A DNA stretch of 48,916 nucleotides from Bauldia litoralis. Its GTDB lineage: Bacteria; Pseudomonadota; Alphaproteobacteria; Rhizobiales; Kaistiaceae. Below, piece by piece: positions 8,687 through 16,870 of this stretch (within the stretch, counting starts at the first letter, position 1; each line of letters opens with the position of its first letter). The stretch is from assembly GCA_945882315.1 (NCBI GenBank), contig CAMCWB010000001.1:65560-114475 (forward strand), read 5' to 3'. The translations under genes were made by a program, and so were the position numbers. The notes under the pieces were generated by a model. That model was not told the DNA's origin, did not search any database, and worked only from the letters and a program-made list of their open reading frames with translations.

Positions 8687-8716
8687 TTGACAGCGAATAA
8701 CGCTGGGATGAAGTAT
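8687..8716 (+). promoter_or_regulatory. Possible sigma-70 promoter upstream of tctC
   Basis: A perfect TTGACA at 8687-8692 is followed after 17-18 nt by a weak -10 (GAAGTA/AAGTAT). It lies about 75 nt before the tctC start in a 175-bp gap. The -10 is poor, so this is tentative. Confidence 0.3.
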
Positions 8717-8792
8717 CGGCACGTCTACGACCTGCACAAGATGGACGGCCGTTGCCGTACCGACAACAAGAGAGCAGGCGAGGGAGGGCACT

Positions 8793-9863
8793 ATGAAAAA
8801 GACCGAGGTTGCGATTCTGCTTGCGGCCGGCGCGTTCGCCGCTGGCCTTGTTTCGGCACCGTTGGCCCAGGCCTTCGAGCCAAAATTCGAAAACGGCGTC
8901 CTGCAGCCGCTGCCGGACGGATTCCCCAACATGCCGATCACGCTGCTCAATTCCGACGAAGCCGGATCGAGCAGCGGCCTCTACATTCGCAGCCTCGAGC
9001 AGGCGCTGAAGGGCATCTCGCCGGTCGAGATCCGCATCTCGGACGAGCCCCGCGCCGCCGGCGGCACCGTTCACACGCTCGCCGACATCACCGCCAACCG
9101 CGAGGGCGGCGATCAGGGCTACATCCTGGTCCAGGGATCGACCATCGGTTCCGCGAGCGACTTTCTCACCGAGCCGGTCGAGAAAGAGACTGGGATGAGC
9201 ATCGATGACGTGAACTTCTTCATCACCACGGAAGCCGCACCCTAGGTGATCTTGCAGCGCAAGGATGCCCCCTGGGGCCGTGGCTTCGACAAGTTCGTCG
9301 AATACGGCAAGGCGCATCCCGGCGAGATCAAGTATATCTCCCCGTGTGTCGGCGGCGGTCTCGACATCTTCACGACCTGGGTCCTCGACCGGATTGGCGT
9401 GAAGGTGAACAAGGTCCCGGCCGCGAACCGCGAGGCCTCCATGGCAGCGGTCGGCGGCGGCGCCGGCGACATCACGACCAACAATGCGACGAGCACACTG
9501 AAGGCGCTCGACAAGGTCGACGTCCTTCTCGTCTCCATCGCCGACGTGCCGGAGGCCTTCGGGGGCACCGAGGTCGGCAGCGCGAAGGACTACCCGAAAT
9601 ACGGCATCGAGAACCTCGCCTGGGGCTCGTTCCAGGGTTTCATCCTGTCAAAGAAGGTTCCGGAAGAGCATGTGCAATGGCTGCACGCGCTGCTGTCCGC
9701 CGCGGCCGCGACCGACACCTACAAGCAGCGCGCTGCGACCACGCCGGGCGTCGTGATCGGTGTCACGTCGATCGAGGAAACCAATGCCCAGGCCCATGCG
9801 GCAAGGGACGCAGCCGAGCCCATCGTCAAGGCTGCGGGCCTCTATTGGGAAGACAATCACTAG
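8793..9863 (+). pseudogene. tctC: tricarboxylate-binding receptor (TctC/Bug family) interrupted by an in-frame TAG
   Basis: Periplasmic receptor of a tripartite tricarboxylate transporter. The first part (8793-9245, 150 aa) begins at ATG with GGGAGGG upstream, has a clear signal peptide (cleavage after 'PLAQA'), and stops at TAG 9243-9245 after '...FFITTEAAP'. The frame continues without any shift at 9246 ('VILQRKDAPWGRGFDK...') for another 205 residues to a normal C-terminus '...AAGLYWEDNH'. Joined, the length (about 356) and order of elements fit one receptor, with the TAG most likely replacing a tyrosine codon. The second half has no signal peptide and only a GTG without a ribosome site, so independent function is unlikely. 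A recent nonsense mutation, readthrough, or a sequencing error are the options. tctB and tctA downstream are intact. Confidence 0.85.
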
Positions 9864-9911
9864 CCGGATAAGACGACCCGCAAAAAGAAGAGCGGCGACA
9901 TGAATTTCGTG

Positions 9912-9947
9912 GCGGGCCATCATCGGAGATTGCCGGTGATGGTCCGC
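9912..9947 (+). promoter_or_regulatory. Stem-loop between tctC and tctB
   Basis: A 15-bp stem with two mismatches (GCGGGCCATCATCGG / CCGGTGATGGTCCGC) around a 6-nt loop lies in the 120-nt gap after tctC. Such hairpins after binding-protein genes often protect the upstream message and reduce read-through into the permease genes. That role is inferred. Confidence 0.6.
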
Positions 9948-9983
9948 TACGGCATTCCTGCGTAACGCTCCGAGGAGTATTTC

Positions 9984-10592
9984 ATGTCCGGTTCCTTACA
10001 GAATCCGGCAGACGGCGAAGTGGCCGGCGATGTCGCGGTGGCCGTGGAAAAAGCGGCCCACGACCACGGTTATGTTGACCGGCGGATCGACATCGCGGTC
10101 TGTGCCGTCACCTTTCTGCTTGGCCTCGCCATTTTTATCCTGTCCGGCGACATTCGACAGGGCTCCATCCACGATCCGATCGGTCCCGACGGGTGGCCGA
10201 AACTCCTCGGCATGGCGCTGATGCTGACGATGGGCGCGAACATCTTTCGCCGGCTCGTTTCCTGGCATTCCGAGCAGGGTAATCTGGTGCCATCGGACGG
10301 CGACAAGGACGACATGCCCGCCGAGGCCAGCAGTTTCATCCGTCCCTTCGTCGTGCTTGGCGCGGGCGTCCTCTGGATGCTCGTCGTGCCCTGGACGGGC
10401 TTCATCGTGGCGACGACCGGCCTGTTGATCGTCACGATAGCTCTCATGAAAGTGCGCACGCGCGGAAAGCTGTTCCTGCTGCCGCTTCTTCTATCCTTGG
10501 GAATCTGGCTGATGTTCGGCGTGCTGTTTGGGATCCGTCTGCATGCGGGGCCGATCGAGCATGCGCTGCTCGACGTCTTTGCGGCGATTTGA
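9984..10592 (+). CDS. tctB: tripartite tricarboxylate transporter, small membrane subunit TctB
   Basis: A 202-residue protein. After a soluble N-terminal 35 residues come four hydrophobic segments (around 38-55, 75-92, 125-160 and 165-195), as usual for TctB. The 'DPIGPDGWPKLLGMALMLT' region, with the first periplasmic loop and 'GP.GWP', is typical. It pairs with TctA to form the sodium- or proton-coupled permease fed by the TctC receptor. TctB is poorly conserved, so the call rests partly on its place between tctC and tctA. Confidence 0.85.
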   Translation: MSGSLQNPADGEVAGDVAVAVEKAAHDHGYVDRRIDIAVCAVTFLLGLAIFILSGDIRQGSIHDPIGPDGWPKLLGMALMLTMGANIFRRLVSWHSEQGNLVPSDGDKDDMPAEASSFIRPFVVLGAGVLWMLVVPWTGFIVATTGLLIVTIALMKVRTRGKLFLLPLLLSLGIWLMFGVLFGIRLHAGPIEHALLDVFAAI

Positions 10593-10685
10593 GTGAGCCC
10601 TTCCGGCGTGATCCGGACTTGCCGTCATTCCGCCGATAGCTTCTTTCGCGGCTGAGGCCACGACCTGAATTTCTAGGATGCAGTC

Positions 10686-12206
10686 ATGGAAATGATGTTG
10701 ACCTCCCTGGTCGAGGGCGCCGCCGTCCTGGCGCGGCCTGAAGTGATCGCGCTTCTTGTTGTCGGTGTCCTCTGGGGCAGCTTTTGCGGAGCGATGCCGG
10801 GTGTCGGGTCGGGCGTCGGGATCGGGGTGATGGTGCCCTTGACCTACGGACTCGATCCCGTCGCCGCCGTTGCCTTTCTCGTCTCGATCAGCGTGGCGAA
10901 CGCCTTTGGAAATGGCCTGCCGGCCGCGGTGCTGGGGATTCCCGGCGGTGCCGCGGGGGTTATCACGGCGATCGAAGGCTATGCCCTGACCAAAAAGGGG
11001 CAGGGCAGCCTTGCCGTCGGCACGAACTGGTTCGCCTGCATCGTCGGGCAGTTCGTGAGCATTCCGTTTTTCCTGATTCTCGTCGTGCCGCTCTCGGGCG
11101 TCATTTACGTGTTTCTCTCTCCGGAACTCACCGCCCTCTACGCGCTGGGGCTGGCCGCCCTCGTCAGCCTGACGGGCCGCAACATTTTCAAGGGCATTGC
11201 TGCCGCGGCCTTCGGGCTCTGCATCGGCCTCGTCGGCTCCGACCCCGTCACCGCGGTGACGCGCTTCGCCTTCGAAGTGCCGGAACTGCGCCGCGGACTG
11301 GAGACGATCCCCGCCGTCCTTGGGCTCGTCGCGGTCGCCGAAATCCTGCGCAGCATGCGGCAGGTCTATGATTGGAGTTCGGTCCTCCCGCCGAATGGAA
11401 AAGTCGTCGCTTTTCCGGGGTTCCGGACTCTTTCCAAGAGTCTCAGGCCGGTCCTGACCGGCAGCCTAATCGGCACTCTCATGGGCGCGATCCCGGGGAT
11501 GAGCGGCGCCGCCGCATCGATCATGTCCTACAATCAGGCCAAGCTCTCCTCCAAGACCCCCGAGCAGTTCGGCCATGGCAGCACGGAAGGCCTTGCCGCC
11601 AACGAGTCGGCGCAGAATGCCGCGCAAGCCGGCGAGATGATCCCGACGCTGGGGCTCGGCATTCCGGGAAGCGACTCGATGGTGCTGGTCATGGGCGCGC
11701 TGATGCTTCAGGGATTCGTGCCCGGCCCGATGATGATGCAGGCCGCACCGGAGCTCCTCTATGCCACGGTTGCGGGCCTGCTCGGAGGCGCTCTCCTTCT
11801 CCTACTTTTCGGCTGGCAGATCGGCAAAGTGGTTCTGATGTTCACCAAGGTCGACCGCAGCGTGATCCTGCCCTGTGCCTTCGCCATCACGATCATCGGC
11901 GTCTACGCAACGCGCAACTCGCTCTTCGATGTCTCGTTGACGCTGATCTTCGGCTTCATCGGATACTTCATGTTGCGCTACGGATTTCCCGTCGTCGCCA
12001 CCGCCGTCGCTGCTGTCCTCGGTGCCGGCTTCGAGATGAACCTGCGGCAAGGAATCCTCCTCATGGATTCCGATCCGGTGAAGTTCCTGTCGCGGCCCTG
12101 GACGGCGGCGATCCTCACCGTCGCCTTGCTGCTTCTCATCTACGGCACGATCGGTACGATCCGCGAGATGCGAAGCAATCGCCAGGCAAGGCAGGAGCGA
12201 TCATGA
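10686..12206 (+). CDS. tctA: tripartite tricarboxylate transporter permease TctA
   Basis: A 506-residue, roughly 12-helix permease. The glycine-rich repeats 'GSFCGAMPGVGSG' near residue 35 and 'GAIPGMSGAAASIMSYNQAK' near 265 are the two inverted family signatures. It carries di- or tricarboxylates delivered by the receptor. Its stop overlaps the start of the next gene (ATGA at 12203), so the CMD-like protein is translationally coupled to it. The permease is intact although the receptor gene is interrupted. Confidence 0.95.
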   Translation: MEMMLTSLVEGAAVLARPEVIALLVVGVLWGSFCGAMPGVGSGVGIGVMVPLTYGLDPVAAVAFLVSISVANAFGNGLPAAVLGIPGGAAGVITAIEGYALTKKGQGSLAVGTNWFACIVGQFVSIPFFLILVVPLSGVIYVFLSPELTALYALGLAALVSLTGRNIFKGIAAAAFGLCIGLVGSDPVTAVTRFAFEVPELRRGLETIPAVLGLVAVAEILRSMRQVYDWSSVLPPNGKVVAFPGFRTLSKSLRPVLTGSLIGTLMGAIPGMSGAAASIMSYNQAKLSSKTPEQFGHGSTEGLAANESAQNAAQAGEMIPTLGLGIPGSDSMVLVMGALMLQGFVPGPMMMQAAPELLYATVAGLLGGALLLLLFGWQIGKVVLMFTKVDRSVILPCAFAITIIGVYATRNSLFDVSLTLIFGFIGYFMLRYGFPVVATAVAAVLGAGFEMNLRQGILLMDSDPVKFLSRPWTAAILTVALLLLIYGTIGTIREMRSNRQARQERS

Positions 12207-13036
12207 CCGACGACACGAAGCCGGCCGAGGATACGAGCCCGGACGTCGTGCTGGCGCGCGCCGTCGCGGCGCGCGGCGACATCTATCTGGAATGGGCCTA
12301 TGCCATCCGGGCGGTCCCCGATCTTTTCGAGCTGCTGCAGCAGACCGGCGGCTATTTCCACAAGTATAAGGGCAACGCCGCCGAGGGCCTGTCCGGCCAG
12401 ATGCGCGAGCTGATTGCGACACCGGCCTTCTGCGCCAAGCCGAATGTCCGCTACGCCGCCAACCATGTGCGAAAGCTCTATCGCATGGGCGTCACCGACC
12501 GCGTCATCTTCGAGGCGGCGTCGGCCTGGTCGGTGGTCACCGGCTTTGCGACCGTCGCCAATACCGCTTACGCGGTGATGATGGCCAATGATCCGGAGTA
12601 CAAGCTCGGCAAGCTGCCGGAGGGCGGGCCGCCGAAGGAGCTGACGCCCTTTCCTGAGCTGACCATGGGTCGCCAGCGCATCCGGGGCAGCGGCAGCGAG
12701 ACGCTTCTCAACGCGCCGGAATGGCAATTCGCGACCGAGCTCGAAGCGGAATTCGTCCGCCGCGCCACCGGCTGGGTCGACTATGCTTTGAATGCCGACG
12801 GCGCCGGCGCGCCCGACGCGCTGCTCGGCACCGGCCCGCGCGAGCTGATCTGCATCGCCGCACTGTGTGTCCGCGGCGAGGTCGAGCTCGCTGCCGAACA
12901 TATCGTGCGCGCCTATGACTACGGCATGAGCCGCGGCCATGTGCTGGACGCGATCATCTCGGTGATTCCGCCGACCGGCATCATCACCGCCCATCTCGGC
13001 CTGCGGGCGATCAAGCTCGCGGAAAAACGCGAATAG
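12203..13036 (+). CDS. carboxymuconolactone decarboxylase (CMD/AhpD-fold) family protein
   Basis: A 277-residue, largely helical protein. Two CMD-like halves can be seen: an N-terminal one around 'RELIATPAFCAKPNVRYA' and a C-terminal one with 'GPRELICIAALCVRGEVELA' and '...EHIVRAYDYGMSRGHVLD', the family's His-containing helix pair. The redox CxxC of AhpD is absent, so decarboxylase or lactone-related chemistry fits better than peroxidase. ATG 12203 overlaps the tctA stop. Coupling to the transporter implies that it acts early on the imported compound; the real substrate is unknown. Confidence 0.65.
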   Translation: MTDDTKPAEDTSPDVVLARAVAARGDIYLEWAYAIRAVPDLFELLQQTGGYFHKYKGNAAEGLSGQMRELIATPAFCAKPNVRYAANHVRKLYRMGVTDRVIFEAASAWSVVTGFATVANTAYAVMMANDPEYKLGKLPEGGPPKELTPFPELTMGRQRIRGSGSETLLNAPEWQFATELEAEFVRRATGWVDYALNADGAGAPDALLGTGPRELICIAALCVRGEVELAAEHIVRAYDYGMSRGHVLDAIISVIPPTGIITAHLGLRAIKLAEKRE

Positions 13037-13070
13037 CAAGTCCGCTTTGAGAGGACTGGCCCTCACCAAC

Positions 13071-13162
13071 TCCGCTTATCCCCGCGAAAGCGGGGACCCA
13101 GAGGCGGCAAATTCGGACTGTGTAGTGGCCCTGGATTCCCGCTCGCGGCGGGAATGAGCGGA
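13071..13162. repeat. 92-bp palindromic repeat, copy 1
   Basis: Ends TCCGCT...AGCGGA are complementary. Internal hairpins 'TCCCCGCGAAAGCGGGGA' and 'TCCCGCTCGCGGCGGGA' flank a GGCGGCAAA centre. A second copy with most bases shared is at 19886-19977. It lies between convergent genes and could terminate both. Confidence 0.85.
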
Positions 13163-13196
13163 GCAAGGGTATGATTCCCTCTGACCCAACGGCCCC

Positions 13197-13838
13197 CTAA
13201 GCCTTCGCGGTCATATCCGCATAATGCCGGGTCGGTGCCCGCGGCGGTGCCGCCCAGTTGGGCAGCGCGGTACAGCGGGCCACCCAGCGGGCTACGCCGG
13301 GATAGTCCTTGTCGAGCGGCAGCTTCGCCTCATGCGAATAGTAGACATAGGGGAAGCAGGCGAGGTCGGCGATCGTGATCCGGTCGAGCGCCAGCCAGTC
13401 ATGGTCCTTCAGGCGCCATTCCATGGCCCGGAGCGCCGTCTTGCCGATCGCCTGGAGCTGCTCGAGATTGCCGGCGATCCAGCGGTCGCGCATGACGCCG
13501 CGGCGGGTGTATTGCAACCCGAACTGAACCTCGGACGAGCCGAGCGCCACCCAGTTCATCACCTCGGCCATGTCGCCGGCCTCGGTCGGCAGCCAGTCCT
13601 GCCGATCATATTTCCGCGCGATATAGACGAGGCAGGCGGCCGAATCCCAGAAGCGCCGGCCGTCGTCCTCGATCACGGGAACCTGCCCGCGCGGGTTGAA
13701 ATCGCGCATGAATTTTTCGGTCTTCTGCTCCCATTTGAGGAGATCGATGATGACCTTCTCGTAGGGAACGCCAAGTTGTTCGAGGAGGATACGGACTTTC
13801 CAGGAGTTCCCGGATTCGTAAAATGTGTAGAGTTTCAA
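13197..13838 (-). CDS. glutathione S-transferase family protein
   Basis: A 213-residue GST with an N-terminal thioredoxin-like domain: 'MKLYTFYESGNSWKVRILLEQLG' with the glutathione-site 'QVPVIEDDGRRFWDSAACLVYIA'. A helical C-terminal domain with 'ALDRITIADLACFPYV' follows. ATG 13838 starts it, divergent from the DapA-like gene at 13951. Within a catabolic locus such enzymes often isomerise or dehalogenate an intermediate. Nothing in the sequence identifies the substrate. Confidence 0.9.
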   Translation of the reverse strand: MKLYTFYESGNSWKVRILLEQLGVPYEKVIIDLLKWEQKTEKFMRDFNPRGQVPVIEDDGRRFWDSAACLVYIARKYDRQDWLPTEAGDMAEVMNWVALGSSEVQFGLQYTRRGVMRDRWIAGNLEQLQAIGKTALRAMEWRLKDHDWLALDRITIADLACFPYVYYSHEAKLPLDKDYPGVARWVARCTALPNWAAPPRAPTRHYADMTAKA

Positions 13839-13950
13839 GGTTGACCCCTTGTCTTGTTCTTGTGTGCCGCTTCGTCACGCGCCCTTGCGTCCCGACGCCT
13901 AACATATTTTATAGGCGCGCTGCACCACCCCAAATCCTCCGGGTCCCAAA

Positions 13951-14877
13951 GTGAACAAAAAGACAAAGCCCAAATTCGAAGGGGTCATGCAAAGCCCCAT
14001 TACGCCGTTGAAGGAAGATTTCAGCCTCGATCTGGATGCCTTCGAGAAGATGCTGGATTTCCATGTCCGCACCGGCGCCACCGCGATTTCCTGGCCCCAC
14101 CACAAAGCCGAGTCGCTGAGCCTCACCATCGAGGAGCGCAAGCTCGGCGCCGAAGTGGCGGTGAAGGCCGTCGCCGGCCGCATCCCGGTGACGGTCCATG
14201 CGACGGCGCTCGCCATGGAAGACACCTTCATGCTGGCGCGGCATGCGCAGGAGATCGGCGCCGACGGCATCCTCGCGCTGACGCCCTATGTCTGGCAGCC
14301 GAGCATCGATGCGATCCGCGATTATTTCATGCGGCTCTGCAAGTCGATCGATATTTCGGTCATCTCCTACAACTCGCCGGCCTACCTCAACGGCGTCGAG
14401 ATCACCGGCCGCCTGATGGCCGATCTCATCGAGGCGCTGCCGAATTTCGTCGGCGTCAAGGATGCGAGCTTCAACAGCGAGAAGTTCATCGAAATCTCGC
14501 GCCACGCCATCCCGCTCCGTCCGGATTTCGCGATGCTCACCGGCGTCGAGTTCCTGCTGCCCTCCGTGCCGCTCGGCGGCAAGGGTTCCTACTCCGCCGC
14601 GGGATCCATCTGTCCCAATCTCTGCACCTCGCTCTATGAGTCCTGCGTTGCCGGCGATTGGCCGAAGGCGCGCGAGATCCAGTACAAGATGACGCGTCTC
14701 TGGCACCTCTTCAAAGACCAGTACCCGTCGTCGCTGAAGGGCGGCATGGTCATCATGGGCCGTCCGGTCGGGCCGACGCGTTCGCCGCTGCCGACAGCGA
14801 CCAAGGAGCGCCAGGCGTTCATCGAGAGCGAGCTTGCCGATATGGGCATCCTCGACACCGAGCCGCATGGCTTCTGA
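13951..14877 (+). CDS. dihydrodipicolinate synthase/N-acetylneuraminate lyase family protein (catalytically complete paralogue)
   Basis: A 308-residue class I aldolase-fold protein. The Schiff-base lysine is Lys170 in 'FVGVKDAS' and the conserved tyrosine Tyr140 in 'VISYNSP'. The binding-site 'GG(T/S)xxE' region is altered to 'ATAISWPHHKAESLSL', so the substrate is not the aspartate semialdehyde of lysine synthesis. It is followed 27 nt later by a second, diverged copy and is most likely cotranscribed with it. A retro-aldol cleavage or decarboxylating dehydration of a keto acid in the surrounding pathway is the natural guess. Confidence 0.85.
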   Translation: MNKKTKPKFEGVMQSPITPLKEDFSLDLDAFEKMLDFHVRTGATAISWPHHKAESLSLTIEERKLGAEVAVKAVAGRIPVTVHATALAMEDTFMLARHAQEIGADGILALTPYVWQPSIDAIRDYFMRLCKSIDISVISYNSPAYLNGVEITGRLMADLIEALPNFVGVKDASFNSEKFIEISRHAIPLRPDFAMLTGVEFLLPSVPLGGKGSYSAAGSICPNLCTSLYESCVAGDWPKAREIQYKMTRLWHLFKDQYPSSLKGGMVIMGRPVGPTRSPLPTATKERQAFIESELADMGILDTEPHGF

Positions 14878-14904
14878 GCCCTCAAGAAAAAGAAGAAGCT
14901 CACA

Positions 14905-15819
14905 ATGACCAAATTCAATCCTGGCCTTGTCCACACGCCGCTGACGCCCTTCACGCACGACCAGCAGATCGATTTCGACACCTATGCCAAGCTCATCGAC
15001 TTCCACATCGCCAATGGCGCCGATTCGATCGCCGTACCGATGCAGGCCGGCGAGTCGGTCAGCCTCACCGACGTGCAGAAGCGCGAGGTCATCACCTTCG
15101 CGGTGAAGCAGGCAAAGGGCCGCGTCCCGGTGATTGCCCACGCCACCGATTCCGGCACCGCGATCGCCGCCAGCCTCGCCGCCTTCGCGGAGAAGACCGG
15201 TGCGAGCGCGATCGTCTCCTCGACGCCCTATTACTGGACGCCGCCGCCAGCCATGATCGTCGAGCATTTTGCCGCCATCGCCGGTGCGGTCTCGATCCCC
15301 TTCTACGTGCACAACGCGCCGGAAGAGATGGCCGGCGTCAAGGTGAGCAGCGCGCTGATGCTGAAGCTGATCGACAAGGCGAAGAATTTCGCCGGCGTCG
15401 TCGATTCCGGCCTCGACTGGCAGTTCATGATCGAGCTTCTGACCGACGCGCCGAAGAAGCGCGCCGATTTCCAGCTCGTCTCCGGCGTCGACTACATGGT
15501 CTCCGCCGCCGCGATCGGCGCGCGCGCCATGTTCTCGCCGCTGGCGGCAATCGCGCCGCGTCTCGTCCGCGCCATGTATGACGACTGCGTCGCCGACCGC
15601 CTCTTCGAGGCGCGGGCAGCGCAGGAGGATGTCGCGGCGCTCCGCAAGGCGCTGAGCGGCCTCGGCGTCGCCGGCCTCAAGGCGGCGGCGAAAGACATGG
15701 GCCGCGATTGCGGCGATCCCCGCCCGCCGCTCGGTGCGCTGCCGAAGGCGGCCGCCGACCAACTCGCCAAAGCGGTCGCGGCGATCAAGCCGCTCGCCGC
15801 CGAACCGCGCGGCTGGTAG
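14905..15819 (+). CDS. DapA/NanA-fold protein lacking the Schiff-base lysine
   Basis: A 304-residue paralogue of the preceding gene with the same fold landmarks ('HTPLTPF', 'MQAGESVSLT', 'HATDSGTAIAAS'). At the catalytic positions it reads Val166 ('FAGVVDSGLDW') where lysine is expected and His136 ('YVHNAP') where tyrosine is expected. It therefore cannot use the usual imine mechanism. It may be a regulatory or structural partner of the upstream enzyme in a mixed tetramer, or use a different chemistry. No frameshift or stop disturbs the gene, and codon use matches its neighbours, so it appears to be maintained. Confidence 0.82.
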   Translation: MTKFNPGLVHTPLTPFTHDQQIDFDTYAKLIDFHIANGADSIAVPMQAGESVSLTDVQKREVITFAVKQAKGRVPVIAHATDSGTAIAASLAAFAEKTGASAIVSSTPYYWTPPPAMIVEHFAAIAGAVSIPFYVHNAPEEMAGVKVSSALMLKLIDKAKNFAGVVDSGLDWQFMIELLTDAPKKRADFQLVSGVDYMVSAAAIGARAMFSPLAAIAPRLVRAMYDDCVADRLFEARAAQEDVAALRKALSGLGVAGLKAAAKDMGRDCGDPRPPLGALPKAAADQLAKAVAAIKPLAAEPRGW

Positions 15820-15831
15820 CGGGTACAAAAA

Positions 15832-15850
15832 GGCCGCAAACTCTGCGGCC
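15832..15850 (+). terminator. Hairpin after the tandem DapA-like genes
   Basis: GGCCGCA and TGCGGCC (7 bp) close a 5-nt loop 13 nt after the stop. It is preceded by an A-run but lacks a U-tract, so it could be a weak terminator or part of the adjoining palindromic element. Confidence 0.5.
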
Positions 15851-15851
15851 T

Positions 15852-15984
15852 GAACCCGCCCCTTGAGGGCGGGGCAAAACCGCAAAGCGGTTTTGGGGAG
15901 GGGGCTGTGACTTAAACTCACCCCCCTCCCGAAATCGGTGTCGCTGCGCTCGCCGATTTCGACCTCCCCTCAAGGGGGAGGTTC
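15852..15984. repeat. Compound palindromic element (133 bp)
   Basis: Complementary ends GAACC...GGTTC enclose hairpins 'CGCCCCTTGAGGGCGGGG', 'CAAAACCGCAAAGCGGTTTTG', a GAAATCGG...CCGATTTC hairpin and 'CTCCCCTCAAGGGGGAG', plus a central GGGGAGGGGG/CCCCCCTCCC pairing. The layout matches the elements at 7433-7590 and 34426-34581 although the sequence differs. Confidence 0.8.
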
Positions 15985-16013
15985 AAGCCACAGCCAGTGC
16001 AGCTCTTGGACTC

Positions 16014-16793
16014 TCAGCTCGCCGACCCCTGCACGGTGAGCCCGCCGTCGATCAGCAGGACCTGCCCGGTGATCGAGGCAGCCCCCGGGCTGCACAGGAA
16101 GGTCACGGCGGCGGCGCAGTCTTCCGCCGTCGGCATCCGGTGCAGCGGAATCTTCTTCAGCATCGCCTCGACATAGTTCGGATCGTTCGCGGTCTGCTGC
16201 CGCGTCGGCGAATCCGTCATCATGCGTCCGGGCGCCACCGCATTGACGCGGATGCCATGCGGCGCCCATTCGATGGCGAGCATCTGGGTGACCTGATGGA
16301 TGGCCGCCTTCGAGACGCCATACATCAGCCGGAACGGCGCGCCGCGCACCGCATGCGTCGAGGTGATGCTGACGATCGAGCCCGGCCGCTTCGCCTCGAT
16401 CAGGTGGCGGCCGAATTTCTGCGTCAGGAAGAAGGTACCGGTGAGGTTCGGCTCGAAGATCGCGTCCCAGTCCTCGCGGGTGATGTCGAGGGCCGGCTTC
16501 CGCCCATGCGCGCCGGCATTGTTGACCAGCACGTCGAGCCGGCCGAGTTCGGCGACGGCCTGGTCGACCGCCGCCTCGATGCTCGCCTGCGCGGTGAGGT
16601 CGAGCTCCAGCGTCGCGACCCGGACGCCCAGCGCTTCGGCGGCACTCCGCGTCTTGTCGAGATTGCTGCATTTCGTGGCGGTCAGTGCCACGTTATGCCC
16701 CTGGCGCGCCAGCGACAGCGCGGTCGCTGCGCCGACGCCGTAGGAGGCGCCCGTGATCAGTGCCGTTGGCCGGCTTTCTTGCTGGTTGTTCAT
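16014..16793 (-). CDS. SDR family oxidoreductase
   Basis: A 259-residue classical short-chain dehydrogenase. It has the cofactor motif 'TGASYGVGAA', 'NNAGAHG', a catalytic serine in 'VSITSTHA', and the 'YGVSK' Tyr-Lys pair. ATG 16793 (MNNQQES) has a GGAAGA site five bases upstream; the longer frame from 16808 does not. It diverges from the TcuA-like gene with a 77-bp shared promoter region. NAD(P)-dependent oxidation of a hydroxy acid intermediate is likely, but the substrate is unknown. Confidence 0.9.
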   Translation of the reverse strand: MNNQQESRPTALITGASYGVGAATALSLARQGHNVALTATKCSNLDKTRSAAEALGVRVATLELDLTAQASIEAAVDQAVAELGRLDVLVNNAGAHGRKPALDITREDWDAIFEPNLTGTFFLTQKFGRHLIEAKRPGSIVSITSTHAVRGAPFRLMYGVSKAAIHQVTQMLAIEWAPHGIRVNAVAPGRMMTDSPTRQQTANDPNYVEAMLKKIPLHRMPTAEDCAAAVTFLCSPGAASITGQVLLIDGGLTVQGSAS

Positions 16794-16870
16794 TCGGATC
16801 TTCCACAATAAGAATAGTTAGGCTGCTCCCAATAACATGAAGATCGCCCAACGAGGCAGGAGGAAAAACA

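Noticed and set aside
9243-9245. TAG in tctC as a pyrrolysine or other recoded codon
   Set aside because: No pyl genes, no recoding signal and no methylamine context; a nonsense mutation or sequencing error is simpler.
13909-15921. 670-codon open frame on the minus strand across the two DapA-like genes
   Set aside because: It mirrors two well-supported plus-strand enzymes codon by codon, has no family motifs and reflects the third-position GC bias.
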